Of a stretch of 64,000 bases of DNA, positions 16,099 through 25,481 are shown piece after piece. Position 1 is the first letter of the stretch, and each line of letters starts with the position of its first letter. Origin of the DNA: Sphingomonas sp. (GTDB taxonomy: Bacteria > Pseudomonadota > Alphaproteobacteria > Sphingomonadales > Sphingomonadaceae); NCBI RefSeq assembly GCF_024508665.1, contig NZ_JANINP010000006.1, forward strand, positions 744,001 to 808,000, given 5' to 3'. The position numbers and the translations under genes are program-made. The notes beneath the pieces were generated by a model. The model did not search any database. It saw nothing but the letters and a program-made list of their open reading frames with translations, and had not been told where the DNA came from.

Positions 16099-18141
16099 AT
16101 GACCCCGACCAAGCTGCTCATTGGCCAGATCCTCGTTGTGCTCGCGATTATCGTCGCGAGCATCTGGACGGCGACGCAATGGGCCGCCGCGAGCCTCGCC
16201 TATCAGCCCGAACTCGGCCCGGCCTGGTTCACGCTGTTCGACACGCCGGTCTACCATCCATGGTCGATCTTCCCGTGGTGGTTCTCGTTCGACGCCTATG
16301 CGCCGATCATCTTCGACGAGGCGGGCGCAATCGCGGCAACCGGCGGATTTGTCGGCTGCGGCGCTGCAATCGTCGGCTCGGTGTGGCGGGCACGGCAGTC
16401 GAGCAATGTCACGACCTACGGCTCGGCGCGCTGGGCGACGAACCGGGACATTGGCGCCGCTGGACTGCTCGGCGACAGCGGCGTCGCGCTCGGCCGGATC
16501 GGCAGCCGCGATCTCCGCCATGACGGTCCCGAACATGTCATGGCGTTCGCGCCGACGCGATCGGGCAAAGGCGTGGGCCTCGTTGTCCCGACCTTGCTCA
16601 GCTGGACGGGCTCGGCGGTCGTCCACGACATCAAGGGCGAGAACTGGCAGCTGACCGCCGGCTGGCGCGCGAAGTTCTCGCACTGCCTGCTGTTCAACCC
16701 GACCGACGCGCGCTCGGCCCGCTACAATCCGCTGCTGGAAGTCCGTCGTGGAACCGACGAGGTCCGCGACGTCCAGAATATCGCCGACATTTTGGTGGAC
16801 CCCGAAGGCGCGCTCGAACGCCGCAACCACTGGGAGAAGACCAGCCACTCGCTGCTGGTCGGCGCGATCCTCCACGTCCTTTACGCCGAGCAGGACAAGA
16901 CGCTCGCCCGTGTCGCGACCTTCCTGTCCGATCCCCAGCGTCCCTTCGCCGCGACGCTGCGGCGAATGATGACCACCAACCATCTCGGGAGCGAAGATGC
17001 GCCGCTCGTCCATCCCGTCGTCGCCTCGGCCGCGCGCGAGCTGCTCAACAAGAGCGAGAACGAACGCTCGGGCGTGCTGTCGACGGCGATGTCGTTCCTC
17101 GGCCTCTATCGCGATCCGACTGTGGCGGCGGTCACGTCACGCTCGGACTGGCGCATCGCCGATCTGGTCGAAGCGCCACATCCGGTCTCGCTTTACCTCG
17201 TCGTGCCGCCGTCCGACATCAGCCGGACCAAGCCGCTGATCCGCCTGGTGCTCAACCAGATCGGCCGCCGCCTGACCGAGAAACTCCACGCCGCCGGCCC
17301 GAATGCCGCATCGGGCGCGAGCCGGCACCGCCTGCTGATGATGCTCGACGAGTTCCCCGCGCTAGGCCGACTCGACTTCTTCGAGACGAGCCTCGCCTTC
17401 CTCGCCGGCTATGGCGTTCGCGCCTTCCTGATCGCGCAGAGCCTCAACCAGATCGAGAAAGCTTACGGCGAGCACAACGCGATCCTCGACAATTGCCACG
17501 TCCGCATTGCCTTCGCGACCAATGACGAGCGCACCGCCAAGCGCATCTCCGACGCGCTCGGCACGGCGACCGAGCAGCGCGCGATGCGCAACTATGCCGG
17601 TCACCGGCTGGCGCCGTGGCTCGCGCATGTCATGGTCAGCCGGCAGGAAACGGCCCGAGCGCTGCTGACGCCGGGCGAGGTGATGCAGCTCAGTCCCAGC
17701 GATGAGCTGGTGCTGGTCTCCGGCCACCCGCCGATCCGCGCGAAAAAGCTGCGCTATTTTGAGGATCACCGGTTCACCGCCCGCGTCCTCCCCGCTCCGC
17801 CGCTCGATACCGATGGCTATGCCGACCGTCCCGCCGCGCGGCCCGACGACTGGACCGGCCAAGTGCGGACCATCGACATGCGGCTCGCCGGCGATGCCGA
17901 CGGTGACGATGGCAGCGACACCGGCGGCCTCGAACAGGCGCGGCACCCGGCGCACGAAATCGAACCCGCCATCGCCATCGAACCGGAGGTCGCCGATCCG
18001 CTCGGCCTCGGCGAGGATGATGGCGACCAGGCGGCCGAACGTCGGGCGATGGACCGCGTACAAGCGCTCGGTGCCGCGCGCACCGTCTACGGCATCGACG
18101 CGGCCTCGGGCCGCCCCGACGACCTGCAGCTGGGGTTCTGA
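16099..18141 (+). CDS. virD4: Type IV secretion coupling protein VirD4/TraG
   Basis: ATG 16099 is chosen because GGAGG lies five bases upstream. The protein is 680 residues. Two N-terminal membrane segments (about 8-27 and 75-95) anchor it in the inner membrane. A Walker A motif (APTRSGKGVG, about residues 150-160) and a Walker B motif (LLMMLDEFPALGRL, about 412-425) define the ATPase. Coupling proteins bring the relaxase-DNA complex to the mating channel. The gene heads a dense operon with an RHH protein and trbBCDE, all with overlapping or near-overlapping ends. The relaxase that usually lies upstream is absent here; the preceding genes are the cargo peptidases. Confidence 0.92.
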   Translation: MTPTKLLIGQILVVLAIIVASIWTATQWAAASLAYQPELGPAWFTLFDTPVYHPWSIFPWWFSFDAYAPIIFDEAGAIAATGGFVGCGAAIVGSVWRARQSSNVTTYGSARWATNRDIGAAGLLGDSGVALGRIGSRDLRHDGPEHVMAFAPTRSGKGVGLVVPTLLSWTGSAVVHDIKGENWQLTAGWRAKFSHCLLFNPTDARSARYNPLLEVRRGTDEVRDVQNIADILVDPEGALERRNHWEKTSHSLLVGAILHVLYAEQDKTLARVATFLSDPQRPFAATLRRMMTTNHLGSEDAPLVHPVVASAARELLNKSENERSGVLSTAMSFLGLYRDPTVAAVTSRSDWRIADLVEAPHPVSLYLVVPPSDISRTKPLIRLVLNQIGRRLTEKLHAAGPNAASGASRHRLLMMLDEFPALGRLDFFETSLAFLAGYGVRAFLIAQSLNQIEKAYGEHNAILDNCHVRIAFATNDERTAKRISDALGTATEQRAMRNYAGHRLAPWLAHVMVSRQETARALLTPGEVMQLSPSDELVLVSGHPPIRAKKLRYFEDHRFTARVLPAPPLDTDGYADRPAARPDDWTGQVRTIDMRLAGDADGDDGSDTGGLEQARHPAHEIEPAIAIEPEVADPLGLGEDDGDQAAERRAMDRVQALGAARTVYGIDAASGRPDDLQLGF

Positions 18142-18144
18142 CCG

Positions 18145-18561
18145 ATGCAGAAGGTCCGCCATCAGCTGTTCCTGGCCAAGCCGCTCTCCGACCGGCTCGA
18201 AGCGCTTGCCGCCAAGCCCGGCGCCAGCAAGTCGGCGATCCTCGAAGATGCGGTCACCGCCTGGCTCAACCGCCGCGGCGCCTCGGAGCTGGAAGAGCGG
18301 TTCGCGATCCGGCTCGATCGGCTGACCCAGACGATCGGCCGCGTCGACCGCGAGACTTATCTGATCCTCGAGACGCTGGCGCTGTTCATCCGCTTCGAAC
18401 TCGCGATCCAGACCCCGCTGGCCGAGAACGACCAGGCCGGACGCGCGCTCGGTGCGAAGCGGTTCGAAGCCTTCGTGACGCAAGTCGGGCGGCAGGTTTC
18501 GACGGGGCGCCGTTCGCTCGGTGCGGACACGCTCTCCGCGCAGCCGGAGAGCGACGCATGA
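18145..18561 (+). CDS. Ribbon-helix-helix (CopG-like) protein of the conjugation operon
   Basis: The 138-residue protein has a short N-terminal RHH-like stretch (QLFLAKPLSDRLEALAAKP, then SKSAILEDAVTAWL, about residues 6-45) and a helical tail. CopG-like proteins sit between traG and trbB in many Trb-type ICEs and plasmids; a role in DNA processing or operon control is assumed. It starts three bases after virD4 and its stop overlaps the trbB start by ATGA. Confidence 0.8.
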   Translation: MQKVRHQLFLAKPLSDRLEALAAKPGASKSAILEDAVTAWLNRRGASELEERFAIRLDRLTQTIGRVDRETYLILETLALFIRFELAIQTPLAENDQAGRALGAKRFEAFVTQVGRQVSTGRRSLGADTLSAQPESDA

Positions 18562-19544
18562 GCATCAGCCTCTCCGCCGAGCGCCGCCGCCGCATGCTGA
18601 TCACCGCGCTCGGCGCCGATATCGCCACAGCCATGCGCGACGCGCAGGTCATCGAGATCATGGTCAATCCCGACGGCGCGCTGAGGCTCGACCGATTGGG
18701 CGAAGGCCGGGTCGATACCGAGGTCCGGATCGAGCCGGAACAGGTCGAGCGGGTCATCCGGCTGGTGGCGAGCCATGCCCGCGCCGAAGTGCATGGCGAG
18801 CATCCCATCATCTCTGCGGAACTGCCCGCGCACATAGAAGGCCGGGCGGGCGAACGGTTCGAAGGACTGCTGCCGCCGGTGGCAACCGCGCCCTGCTTCT
18901 CAATCCGCAAGCCGGCGCAGCGGCTCTACACGCTCGACGACTATGTTGCCGACGGACTGATGCCGGAGACGGTCGCGGACACATTGCGCGCGGCGGTCAC
19001 GCAGCGGTTCAATATCCTGGTCGCCGGTGGGACCAGCTCGGGCAAGACGACGCTTGCCAACGCGCTGCTCGCGGAAATGGCCCTGGTCGATGCCCGCGTC
19101 ATCCTGATCGAGGACACGCGCGAGCTGCAATGCCCGCTGCCCGACACGGTCGCGCTGCGGACGCGGCCGCCGCACGTATCCATGACCGATCTCGTCCGCT
19201 CGACGATGCGGCTACGCCCCGACCGCATCATCGTCGGCGAAGTCCGCGGCCCCGAAGCGCTCGACATGCTCAAGGCCTGGAACACCGGGCACCCGGGCGG
19301 GATCGCGACCGTCCATGCCAACAGCGCGGCCGCCGCGCTCACCCGCGTCGAGCAGCTCGTGCAGGAGGCGGTGGTCACTGTCCCGCGCCGGCTCATCGCC
19401 GAAGCGATCGACATCGTCGTGTTCATTTCCGGCCGCGGCATCGACCGCCGCGTCTCGACCGTCGCGCGCGTCGCCGGGCTCGACCCGGACACCGGCGCCT
19501 ACGCGCTCGCCGATCTTCCCACTCTCAATCCCAAGGAGTCCTGA
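18558..19544 (+). CDS. trbB: Conjugal transfer ATPase TrbB (VirB11 family)
   Basis: The 328-residue cytoplasmic ATPase has a Walker A motif GGTSSGKTT (about residues 157-165) and an aspartate box ILIEDTRELQC. A Walker B-like segment RIIVGEVRGPEALDML and a His box (TGHPGGIATVHAN) follow. VirB11/TrbB hexamers power pilus assembly and substrate transfer. The length and domain set are normal. It overlaps the preceding RHH gene and is followed three bases later by the trbC pilin gene. Confidence 0.95.
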   Translation: MSISLSAERRRRMLITALGADIATAMRDAQVIEIMVNPDGALRLDRLGEGRVDTEVRIEPEQVERVIRLVASHARAEVHGEHPIISAELPAHIEGRAGERFEGLLPPVATAPCFSIRKPAQRLYTLDDYVADGLMPETVADTLRAAVTQRFNILVAGGTSSGKTTLANALLAEMALVDARVILIEDTRELQCPLPDTVALRTRPPHVSMTDLVRSTMRLRPDRIIVGEVRGPEALDMLKAWNTGHPGGIATVHANSAAAALTRVEQLVQEAVVTVPRRLIAEAIDIVVFISGRGIDRRVSTVARVAGLDPDTGAYALADLPTLNPKES

Positions 19545-19547
19545 CCC

Positions 19548-19889
19548 ATGACACACGCCCATCGTTTCCGCCTGTCCGCCCCTCGTCCGCTGCTCGTCGG
19601 GGCTGCGATCGGCCTTGCGCTGATCGCCGCAACCAATGCCCAGGCCGCCGGCTCGGGCATGCCGTGGGAGCAGCCGCTCCAACAGGTGCTGGAATCCGTC
19701 CAGGGCCCGGTCGCCAAGATCGTGGCGGTGATCATCATTATCGTCACCGGCCTCACGCTCGCGTTCGGCGAGACCGCCGGCGGGTTCCGGCGGCTGATCC
19801 AGATCGTGTTCGGCCTGTCGATCGCCTTCGCCGCGTCGAGCTTCTTCCTGTCCTTCTTCAGCTTCGGCGGCGGGGCGCTGATCGCATGA
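19548..19889 (+). CDS. trbC: Conjugal pilin TrbC (VirB2 family)
   Basis: The 113-residue protein has a long signal-type N-terminus (LLVGAAIGLALIAATNAQAA, about 20-40) and two hydrophobic helices (about 60-80 and 85-105), as in VirB2/TrbC major pilins. After processing it would form the conjugative pilus. It lies between trbB and trbD and overlaps trbD by ATGA. Confidence 0.9.
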   Translation: MTHAHRFRLSAPRPLLVGAAIGLALIAATNAQAAGSGMPWEQPLQQVLESVQGPVAKIVAVIIIIVTGLTLAFGETAGGFRRLIQIVFGLSIAFAASSFFLSFFSFGGGALIA

Positions 19890-20158
19890 TCGGCAACGGC
19901 CAGCATATCGACGGCTTCGAGGTGCCGATCCATGGCTCGCTCGGGAGTCCGCTGCTGCTCGGTGGCGCCCCGCGCGGGCTGGCGATCGTCAACGGCACGC
20001 TGGCCGCGGCGGTCGGCCTGGGCCTCCAGCAATGGCTGGCCGGAGTGCTGCTCTGGGCGGTCGGGCACAGCATCGCGGTGATGGCGGCGCGCCGCGATCC
20101 CAGCTTCGCGCCCGCCCTTCTTCGCCACATCCGCCAGAAGGGCTATTTCGCATGCTGA
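19886..20158 (+). CDS. trbD: Conjugal transfer protein TrbD (VirB3 family)
   Basis: This 90-residue protein is read from ATG 19886, which overlaps the trbC stop; a much longer ORF in this frame starting at 18521 is a shadow of trbB. VirB3/TrbD proteins are small inner-membrane partners of the VirB4 ATPase. The sequence shows the typical start (HIDGFEVPIHGSL) and a hydrophobic helical hairpin (about 28-65). Its stop overlaps trbE (start 20152). Confidence 0.88.
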   Translation: MIGNGQHIDGFEVPIHGSLGSPLLLGGAPRGLAIVNGTLAAAVGLGLQQWLAGVLLWAVGHSIAVMAARRDPSFAPALLRHIRQKGYFAC

Positions 20159-22578
20159 GCCTGCGGGAATATCGCCCGTCCGCCGAGCGGCTCGCCGATC
20201 ATCTGCCCTGGGCGGCGTTGGTCGCGCCGGGCATCGTCCTCAACAAGGACGGCAGCTTCCTGCGCGTGCTGGCGTTCCGCGGGCCCGACCTCGAATCCGC
20301 GACCGAGGCCGAGCTGGTCTCGGCCTGCGCGCGGGCGAACAACGCGCTCAAACGCTTCGGCAGCGGCTGGGCGCTGTTCTTCGATGCCGAGCGGCGCGAA
20401 AGCCTCGCCTATCCCGACGGCGACTTTCCCGATGCGGCGAGCTGGCTGGTCGACAACGAACGCCGCGCCGCATTCGAGGCCGAGGGCACGCATTTCGAGA
20501 GCCGCTACCATCTGACGCTGACCTGGCTGCCGCCGGCCGACGCGACCGACCGGGCGGCAAGCTCGCTGATCGAGCGGCCCGACGCCGATTTGGGCCGCGA
20601 CTGGCGCGGCGCGCTCGCGAGCTTCATCGCCGAAACCGACCGGGTGCTCGACCTGCTTGGCGGCTTCATGGCCGACGTGCGGGCGCTCGACGACGACGAC
20701 ACGCTGACCTTCCTGCACGGCACGATCTCGGACCGCCGGCATCCGGTCATCGCGCCCGAGACGCCGATGTATCTCGACGGAGTGCTTGCCGACACGCCGC
20801 TGGTTGGCGGGCTCGAGCCGAAGCTTGGCGAGCTGCACATCCGCACGCTCACCATCCTCGGCTTCCCGAGCCTCAGCCGGCCGGGCATCCTTGACGCGCT
20901 CAACCATCAGGATTTCGGCTACCGCTGGGTGACGCGCTTCATCGCGCTCGACAAGACGCTCGCGACCAAGACGCTGACCAGCCTCCGACGCCAGTGGTTC
21001 AACAAGCGCAAGTCGATCACCGCGATGCTGCGCGAAGTGCTCTACAATCAGCCGGCGCAGCTGCTCGACAGCGACGCCGACAACAAGGTCGTCGACGCCG
21101 ACCAGGCGCTGCAGGCGCTCGGCGGCGACCATGTCGCGTTCGGCTATCTGACCGCGACGATCACGGTGACCGACGCCGATCGTGCCGCGGTCGAGGACAA
21201 GGTCCGTAGCGTCGAACGGATCGTCAACGGGCTCGGCTTCACTTGCGTGCGCGAAGGTGTGAACGCCGTCGAGGCGTGGCTTTCGAGCCTGCCGGGTCAC
21301 GTCTATGCCAATGTCCGGCAGCCGCTCGTCCATACACTTAATCTCGCCCACTTGATGCCGCTGTCGTCGGTGTGGGCGGGGCCCGCGCGCAACGCCCATC
21401 TGGGCGGTCCGCCTCTCCTCGTCGCAAAGACCGCGGGCTCGACGCCGTTCCGCCTCTCCACGCATGTCGGCGACGTCGGCCATATGATGGTGGTCGGCCC
21501 AACCGGGGCGGGCAAGTCGGTGCTGCTGAGCCTGATCGCCCTCCAGTTCCGCCGCTATCCGCAAGCTCAGGTCTATATCTTCGATAAGGGGAACTCCGCC
21601 CGCGCCGCCGTGCTGGCGATGGGCGGCGCGCACCACGCGCTCGGCTCGGCGGAGGCGGACGGCGAGGCGCTGGCGTTCCAGCCTCTCGCCGGGATCGATG
21701 ACGCCGGCGAACGCAGCTGGGCGTCCGAATGGATCGCGGCCCTGCTCGCGCATGAGAATGTGCCGGTCACGCCGGAAGTGAAGGATCAGGTCTGGACCGC
21801 GCTCGGCAGTCTCGCCTCGGCGCCGCGCGAGGAACGCACGATGACGGGCCTGGCGCTCTTGCTCCAGTCGAACGCGCTGCGGATCGCGCTCCAGCCGTAT
21901 ACGCTCGAAGGCCCGCATGGCCGGCTGCTCGATGCGGCCGAACAGCAACTCGCGCTCGCCGACGTCCAGTGTTTCGAGACCGAGGCGCTGATGGGGCAGA
22001 CCGGCGCGGTCGCCCCGGTGCTGACCTATCTTTTCCACCGGCTGGAAGAGCGGTTTGACGGGCGGCCGACGCTGCTCATCCTCGACGAGGCCTGGATCTT
22101 CCTCGACCATCCGCTGTTCGCCGCGCGCATCCGCGAATGGCTCAAGGTGCTGCGCAAGAAGAACGTCGCGGTGCTGTTCGCGACGCAGAGCCTCGCCGAC
22201 ATCGCCGGCGCGGCGATTGCGCCCGCGATCATCGAAAGCTGCCCGCAGCGCATCCTGCTGCCGAACGATCGCGCAATCGAGCCGCAGGGGCACGACATCT
22301 ATGCGCGGTTCGGTCTCAACGACCGCCAGATCGAGCTGATCGCCCGCGCCACGCCCAAGCGGCATTATTACCTGCAATCGGCACGCGGCAACCGGCTGTT
22401 CGAGCTGGGGCTCGGGCCCATCGCGCTGGCGCTGTGCGCCACGTCCGATCCCGCGACGCAGGCGCGCATCGACGCGATCCTGGCCGAACATGGTCGCGAC
22501 GGCTTCACCGAGGCGTTTCTGCGCGATGCCGGGCTGGACTGGGCGGCGGAACTGGTCGCAGCCTTCTTGCCGCGGTGA
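20152..22578 (+). CDS. trbE: Conjugal transfer ATPase TrbE (VirB4 family)
   Basis: From ATG 20152 the protein is 808 residues, the usual TrbE size; the 40 codons upstream in the same frame belong to the trbD region. An N-terminal CagE/TrbE domain is followed by a Walker A motif VGPTGAGKSVLLS (about residue 448) and a Walker B motif LLILDEAWIFLDHP (about residue 641). VirB4 ATPases energise pilus assembly at the inner membrane. It ends with a strong hairpin (22587-22612), after which the operon is interrupted by an antisense toxin-antitoxin pair. Confidence 0.95.
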   Translation: MLSLREYRPSAERLADHLPWAALVAPGIVLNKDGSFLRVLAFRGPDLESATEAELVSACARANNALKRFGSGWALFFDAERRESLAYPDGDFPDAASWLVDNERRAAFEAEGTHFESRYHLTLTWLPPADATDRAASSLIERPDADLGRDWRGALASFIAETDRVLDLLGGFMADVRALDDDDTLTFLHGTISDRRHPVIAPETPMYLDGVLADTPLVGGLEPKLGELHIRTLTILGFPSLSRPGILDALNHQDFGYRWVTRFIALDKTLATKTLTSLRRQWFNKRKSITAMLREVLYNQPAQLLDSDADNKVVDADQALQALGGDHVAFGYLTATITVTDADRAAVEDKVRSVERIVNGLGFTCVREGVNAVEAWLSSLPGHVYANVRQPLVHTLNLAHLMPLSSVWAGPARNAHLGGPPLLVAKTAGSTPFRLSTHVGDVGHMMVVGPTGAGKSVLLSLIALQFRRYPQAQVYIFDKGNSARAAVLAMGGAHHALGSAEADGEALAFQPLAGIDDAGERSWASEWIAALLAHENVPVTPEVKDQVWTALGSLASAPREERTMTGLALLLQSNALRIALQPYTLEGPHGRLLDAAEQQLALADVQCFETEALMGQTGAVAPVLTYLFHRLEERFDGRPTLLILDEAWIFLDHPLFAARIREWLKVLRKKNVAVLFATQSLADIAGAAIAPAIIESCPQRILLPNDRAIEPQGHDIYARFGLNDRQIELIARATPKRHYYLQSARGNRLFELGLGPIALALCATSDPATQARIDAILAEHGRDGFTEAFLRDAGLDWAAELVAAFLPR

Positions 22579-22586
22579 AGTCGCAT

Positions 22587-22612
22587 CCGGCCGCGGTGTT
22601 GCCCGCGGCCGG
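22587..22612. terminator. Convergent hairpin between trbE and abiEii
   Basis: CCGGCCGCGG (22587-22596) pairs perfectly with CCGCGGCCGG (22603-22612) around a six-base loop, in the 46-base gap between convergent genes. It lacks a clear U-tract. Confidence 0.45.
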
Positions 22613-22624
22613 TCGCGACTGTCG

Positions 22625-23548
22625 CTATCGGTCGGCGAGCAAGGCGTCGAGTGCGGCTAGCTGAGCGTCGAACTTGGCGCGCTGCTCCGTTCGGAAGCGA
22701 TTGAGGTTGCGTAACTTCCATTGCACCGCGGGAAGCTCGGACGCATCGATCGGCAGGTCGAGGAGCGGCCAGTCGGGGTTGCCCGCGAAGAAGGATCGAA
22801 GGAACGCGGCAGGCGCATCGTTACGCACCCGCTGCTGGAGGTCAGCCACCAGTTTCGTCCGGATATCGAGCAGCGCCGCGAGCGGTACCGGTTCGACGGT
22901 CATGCCGGCGAATTCGCCCGAATAGAGCGCATCGATGTCGAGGGGATGCGGATCGAGCAGTTCGTGGGGCGGACGGTTGTGGCTGACGAGATAGACGAGG
23001 AACGCCTTGAAGAGATCGTCGGTGATACCTTCATTCTCGTACAGGTAATGAATGTCGAAAAGGTCGCGCGGATGCTGGCGATCGAGCGCGGCAGCGATCT
23101 TGCCGGCATAGAGATCGGGGAGCGCCACCACCTGCATTTCCGCATAGCCGAACCGGTCCTCGACCGTCGGGCGGACCGCGCGAAGCTCTGGCGCGTACAC
23201 CGTGCCGCGCAGGACCGGGCTCACTTCGATCTTGATCTGGGCGGCTCCGGCCCGAACGACGAGCTTGGCGCCCTCTCGCGAAGTTTGCTCGGTGACCTTG
23301 GCGTCGAGACGCTTGCGCAGCGCACCGGCTATCCGCGCGAACCCGTCGTGAATGGCCGCCAGCGATTCGGCGCGCGCGGCGACCGGCAGGTAAACGAGGT
23401 CGATATCCACCGAGAGCCGGGGCAGGTCCCGCACGAACAGGTTGATCGCGGTGCCGCCCTTGAGCGCGAACATCTCCTCACGGGCGATCTCGGGAATGGC
23501 GCGTACGAGCAGGCTGACCTGCGCCGAATAAATCTCCGCCGACATCAA
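22625..23548 (-). CDS. abiEii: AbiEii-family nucleotidyltransferase toxin
   Basis: The 307-residue protein has the nucleotidyltransferase signature LKGGTAINLF followed by RLSVDIDLVY (about residues 28-52). Further blocks are AGKIAAALDRQHPRDLFDI (about 148-168) and a helical C-terminal half. AbiEii toxins transfer nucleotides to RNA targets and arrest growth; the AbiE system can block phages and stabilise mobile elements. The start overlaps the abiEi stop by ATGA. The pair reads against the trb operon and splits trbE from trbJ, so it is probably an inserted maintenance or defence module. Confidence 0.85.
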   Translation of the reverse strand: MMSAEIYSAQVSLLVRAIPEIAREEMFALKGGTAINLFVRDLPRLSVDIDLVYLPVAARAESLAAIHDGFARIAGALRKRLDAKVTEQTSREGAKLVVRAGAAQIKIEVSPVLRGTVYAPELRAVRPTVEDRFGYAEMQVVALPDLYAGKIAAALDRQHPRDLFDIHYLYENEGITDDLFKAFLVYLVSHNRPPHELLDPHPLDIDALYSGEFAGMTVEPVPLAALLDIRTKLVADLQQRVRNDAPAAFLRSFFAGNPDWPLLDLPIDASELPAVQWKLRNLNRFRTEQRAKFDAQLAALDALLADR

Positions 23549-24405
23549 GTAGCCTTCCGTCGGCCTTTGGATGTCCGGGATCTCGGCACGGTGATCAGGA
23601 ACTCCGGATCATACTCGCCGTCAGGTACGATCTGGCGCTTGCCCGAGCCGATATCGATGTCGGCGGCGCGCAGTCGCCGCGACCAGGCGTGGCGGTGCTG
23701 CCCCATGAAGTAGAGGAAGAGCCGCTTCGCCTTGACGCTGCGGCATGCCTTCAGCAGCGCCTCGGTGAGCTTGGGCCTGAGCGTGGTCAAACCCTCGAAC
23801 AGCTCGGCGCCGTGCTGGAAGCTCACTGTCCCCGGCACCTCTTCCAGCGTCTCCAGGATGGCGCGCTCCAGGCCGGAAACGCGCAGATACTGGCGATGCG
23901 CGGGGGATGCGGCGCTCGACGCTTCGGGTGCCGCCAGCGTCATGGTGACGAGGTCAAGCGCCCGTGTCTCCAGGCCGAGATCCGGATCGGCATCGCCGAA
24001 CAGCTTGCGCGAGCGGATGTCGATGTCGGCGTTCAAATCAAGCCGGCGGAGGTAAGAGCGCACCGCAGGGGCTTCGGTGTAAAGCCAGATGCGTCGTCTT
24101 CCGAGCGGGGCATATTGCCAATAGCCGCTGAGCTCGAGCGCGGTCATGCCGCCGACATGCACCGGGGCTATCAGCAGCGTCTGCAGGGAAAGGACAGCGA
24201 TCGCCCAGTCGACCGTGCCGTTGCTGCCGGATTCGGGACGGCGATAAAGGCGCGAGCCGACCCGCTCCAGCCAGCCGCGCGCGACATAGTCGCGAAGCGA
24301 CGAGGCGCCGAGTCCGAGATCGGAAAGCCATGCCGCGTCCACCACGTATCGCTCGGGCAGCGCGTGCATCAATCGGTTCAGAAGTTCGGCTCTTCTTGCG
24401 CGCAT
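23545..24405 (-). CDS. abiEi: AbiEi-family antitoxin / repressor
   Basis: The 286-residue protein has an N-terminal winged-helix-like region (about 15-55, LGLGASSLRDYVARGWLERVG) and a long AbiEi-type body. Known AbiEi proteins repress their own operon through inverted repeats and neutralise AbiEii. Just upstream (24431-24440) lies the palindrome ACCAATTGGT, a candidate operator. The gene is first in a two-gene leftward operon with abiEii. The family call rests on gene order, size and N-terminal pattern. Confidence 0.78.
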   Translation of the reverse strand: MRARRAELLNRLMHALPERYVVDAAWLSDLGLGASSLRDYVARGWLERVGSRLYRRPESGSNGTVDWAIAVLSLQTLLIAPVHVGGMTALELSGYWQYAPLGRRRIWLYTEAPAVRSYLRRLDLNADIDIRSRKLFGDADPDLGLETRALDLVTMTLAAPEASSAASPAHRQYLRVSGLERAILETLEEVPGTVSFQHGAELFEGLTTLRPKLTEALLKACRSVKAKRLFLYFMGQHRHAWSRRLRAADIDIGSGKRQIVPDGEYDPEFLITVPRSRTSKGRRKAT

Positions 24406-24717
24406 GACGCAGTTCTTAGCCTATCGATAAACCAATTGGTAGCGCGAGTTTACGTAGGCGTCGTTTTCAGGGTTATGGCCGCATAAAAGGTACAAACGGC
24501 AAACCCACCGATGCGATCGCGTGCGTTCGGGCCATCCCGAGCCGTCCGAGACCTTCCCGGCACGGCCAGCCCGGCGCCGCGGCACGATTGTCCCCGTAAA
24601 GCCACCTGCGGACCCCAGCGGGTATCTGACGCATGCCGCGCCAAACGGCGACACTCCATGCCGATCCCGCCCGCATCCGATGCGAGGAGCGGGAGCCCTC
24701 GAGACCATGGAGACATC
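24406..24717. other. Divergent regulatory region between abiEi and trbJ
   Basis: These 312 bases hold no gene I can support. The left end contains the abiE promoter region, including the palindrome at 24431-24440. The right end must supply a promoter for trbJLFGI, because abiE separates these genes from trbE. A GGAGA ribosome-binding site (24709-24713) precedes trbJ. Confidence 0.5.
24431..24440. promoter_or_regulatory. Candidate AbiEi operator palindrome
   Basis: ACCAATTGGT is a perfect 10-bp palindrome 26 bases upstream of the abiEi start. It overlaps a plausible leftward promoter, which suits autoregulation. Confidence 0.35.
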
Positions 24718-25461
24718 ATGCCTTCCCTCACTCGCAAGCGCGCCATCGCGGCACTGCTCATGGCCGCGACCAGCGGCAGCCTCGTCATGGCCGTCGTGTC
24801 GTCGACACCCGCGCGCGCGCAGCTCACCGTGTTCGATCCCAACAATTACAGCCAGAACATCCTGACCGCGGCGCGAACGCTCACCCAGATCAATAACCAG
24901 ATCCAGTCGCTGCAGAACGAAGCGACGATGCTGATCAACCAGGCCAAGAACCTCAGTCGCATCAGCTTCCCCGAGCTCGATCGCCTCCGCCAGAAGCTCC
25001 AGCAGATCGACCAGCTGATGGGCCAGGCGCAAGGCGTCGACTTCCGGGTCGATCAGCTCGACGCGCGCATCCGCCAGCTCTTCCCCCGCGACCTCGACCA
25101 GGCGCTGCGCATGGACCAGCGCTTGCGCGACGCCCGTGCGCGGCTCGACGCGAGCATGGACGGCTTCCGCCAGACCATGACCGTGCAGGCGCAGGTCGTC
25201 GAGAATGTCCGCGACGATGCTGAGGCGCTGAACGCGATCGTCGCCAAGAGCCAGGGCGCCGAAGGATCGCTCCAGGTCAGCCAAGCGACCAACCAGCTGC
25301 TCGCGCTGACCGCTAAGCAGCAGTTTCAGCTGCAGCAGATCATGGCGGCGCAGTTCCGCACCGAAGCCATGGAGCAGTCGCGCCGCGCGCAGGCCGAAAT
25401 CGACGGGCGGGCAGCGACCAGGAAGTTCCTCGGCACCGGCCAGGCCTACACGCGGCAGTAG
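24718..25461 (+). CDS. trbJ: Conjugal transfer protein TrbJ (VirB5-like)
   Basis: ATG 24718 follows a GGAGA site; the longer open frame to 24511 covers the regulatory gap. The 247-residue protein has a signal peptide (about 1-35, ending ARAQ) and long coiled-coil helices (INNQIQSLQNEATMLINQAK and later blocks), as in periplasmic TrbJ/VirB5 proteins that associate with the pilus and may include entry-exclusion functions. Two strong hairpins follow it before trbL. Confidence 0.88.
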   Translation: MPSLTRKRAIAALLMAATSGSLVMAVVSSTPARAQLTVFDPNNYSQNILTAARTLTQINNQIQSLQNEATMLINQAKNLSRISFPELDRLRQKLQQIDQLMGQAQGVDFRVDQLDARIRQLFPRDLDQALRMDQRLRDARARLDASMDGFRQTMTVQAQVVENVRDDAEALNAIVAKSQGAEGSLQVSQATNQLLALTAKQQFQLQQIMAAQFRTEAMEQSRRAQAEIDGRAATRKFLGTGQAYTRQ

Positions 25462-25481
25462 CCCGCGTGACGAGCTGAGGC

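Noticed and set aside
15966-16163. Minus-strand ORF with IAELEFERQRPGG and LLGVYEVSKS, looks like a protein tail
   Set aside because: It overlaps the virD4 start, has no clear family or ribosome site; it may be a remnant at a junction but evidence is too thin for a feature.
20143-22491. Long minus ORF (about 780 codons) opposite trbE
   Set aside because: High-GC antisense shadow of trbE; arginine-rich composition and no domain.
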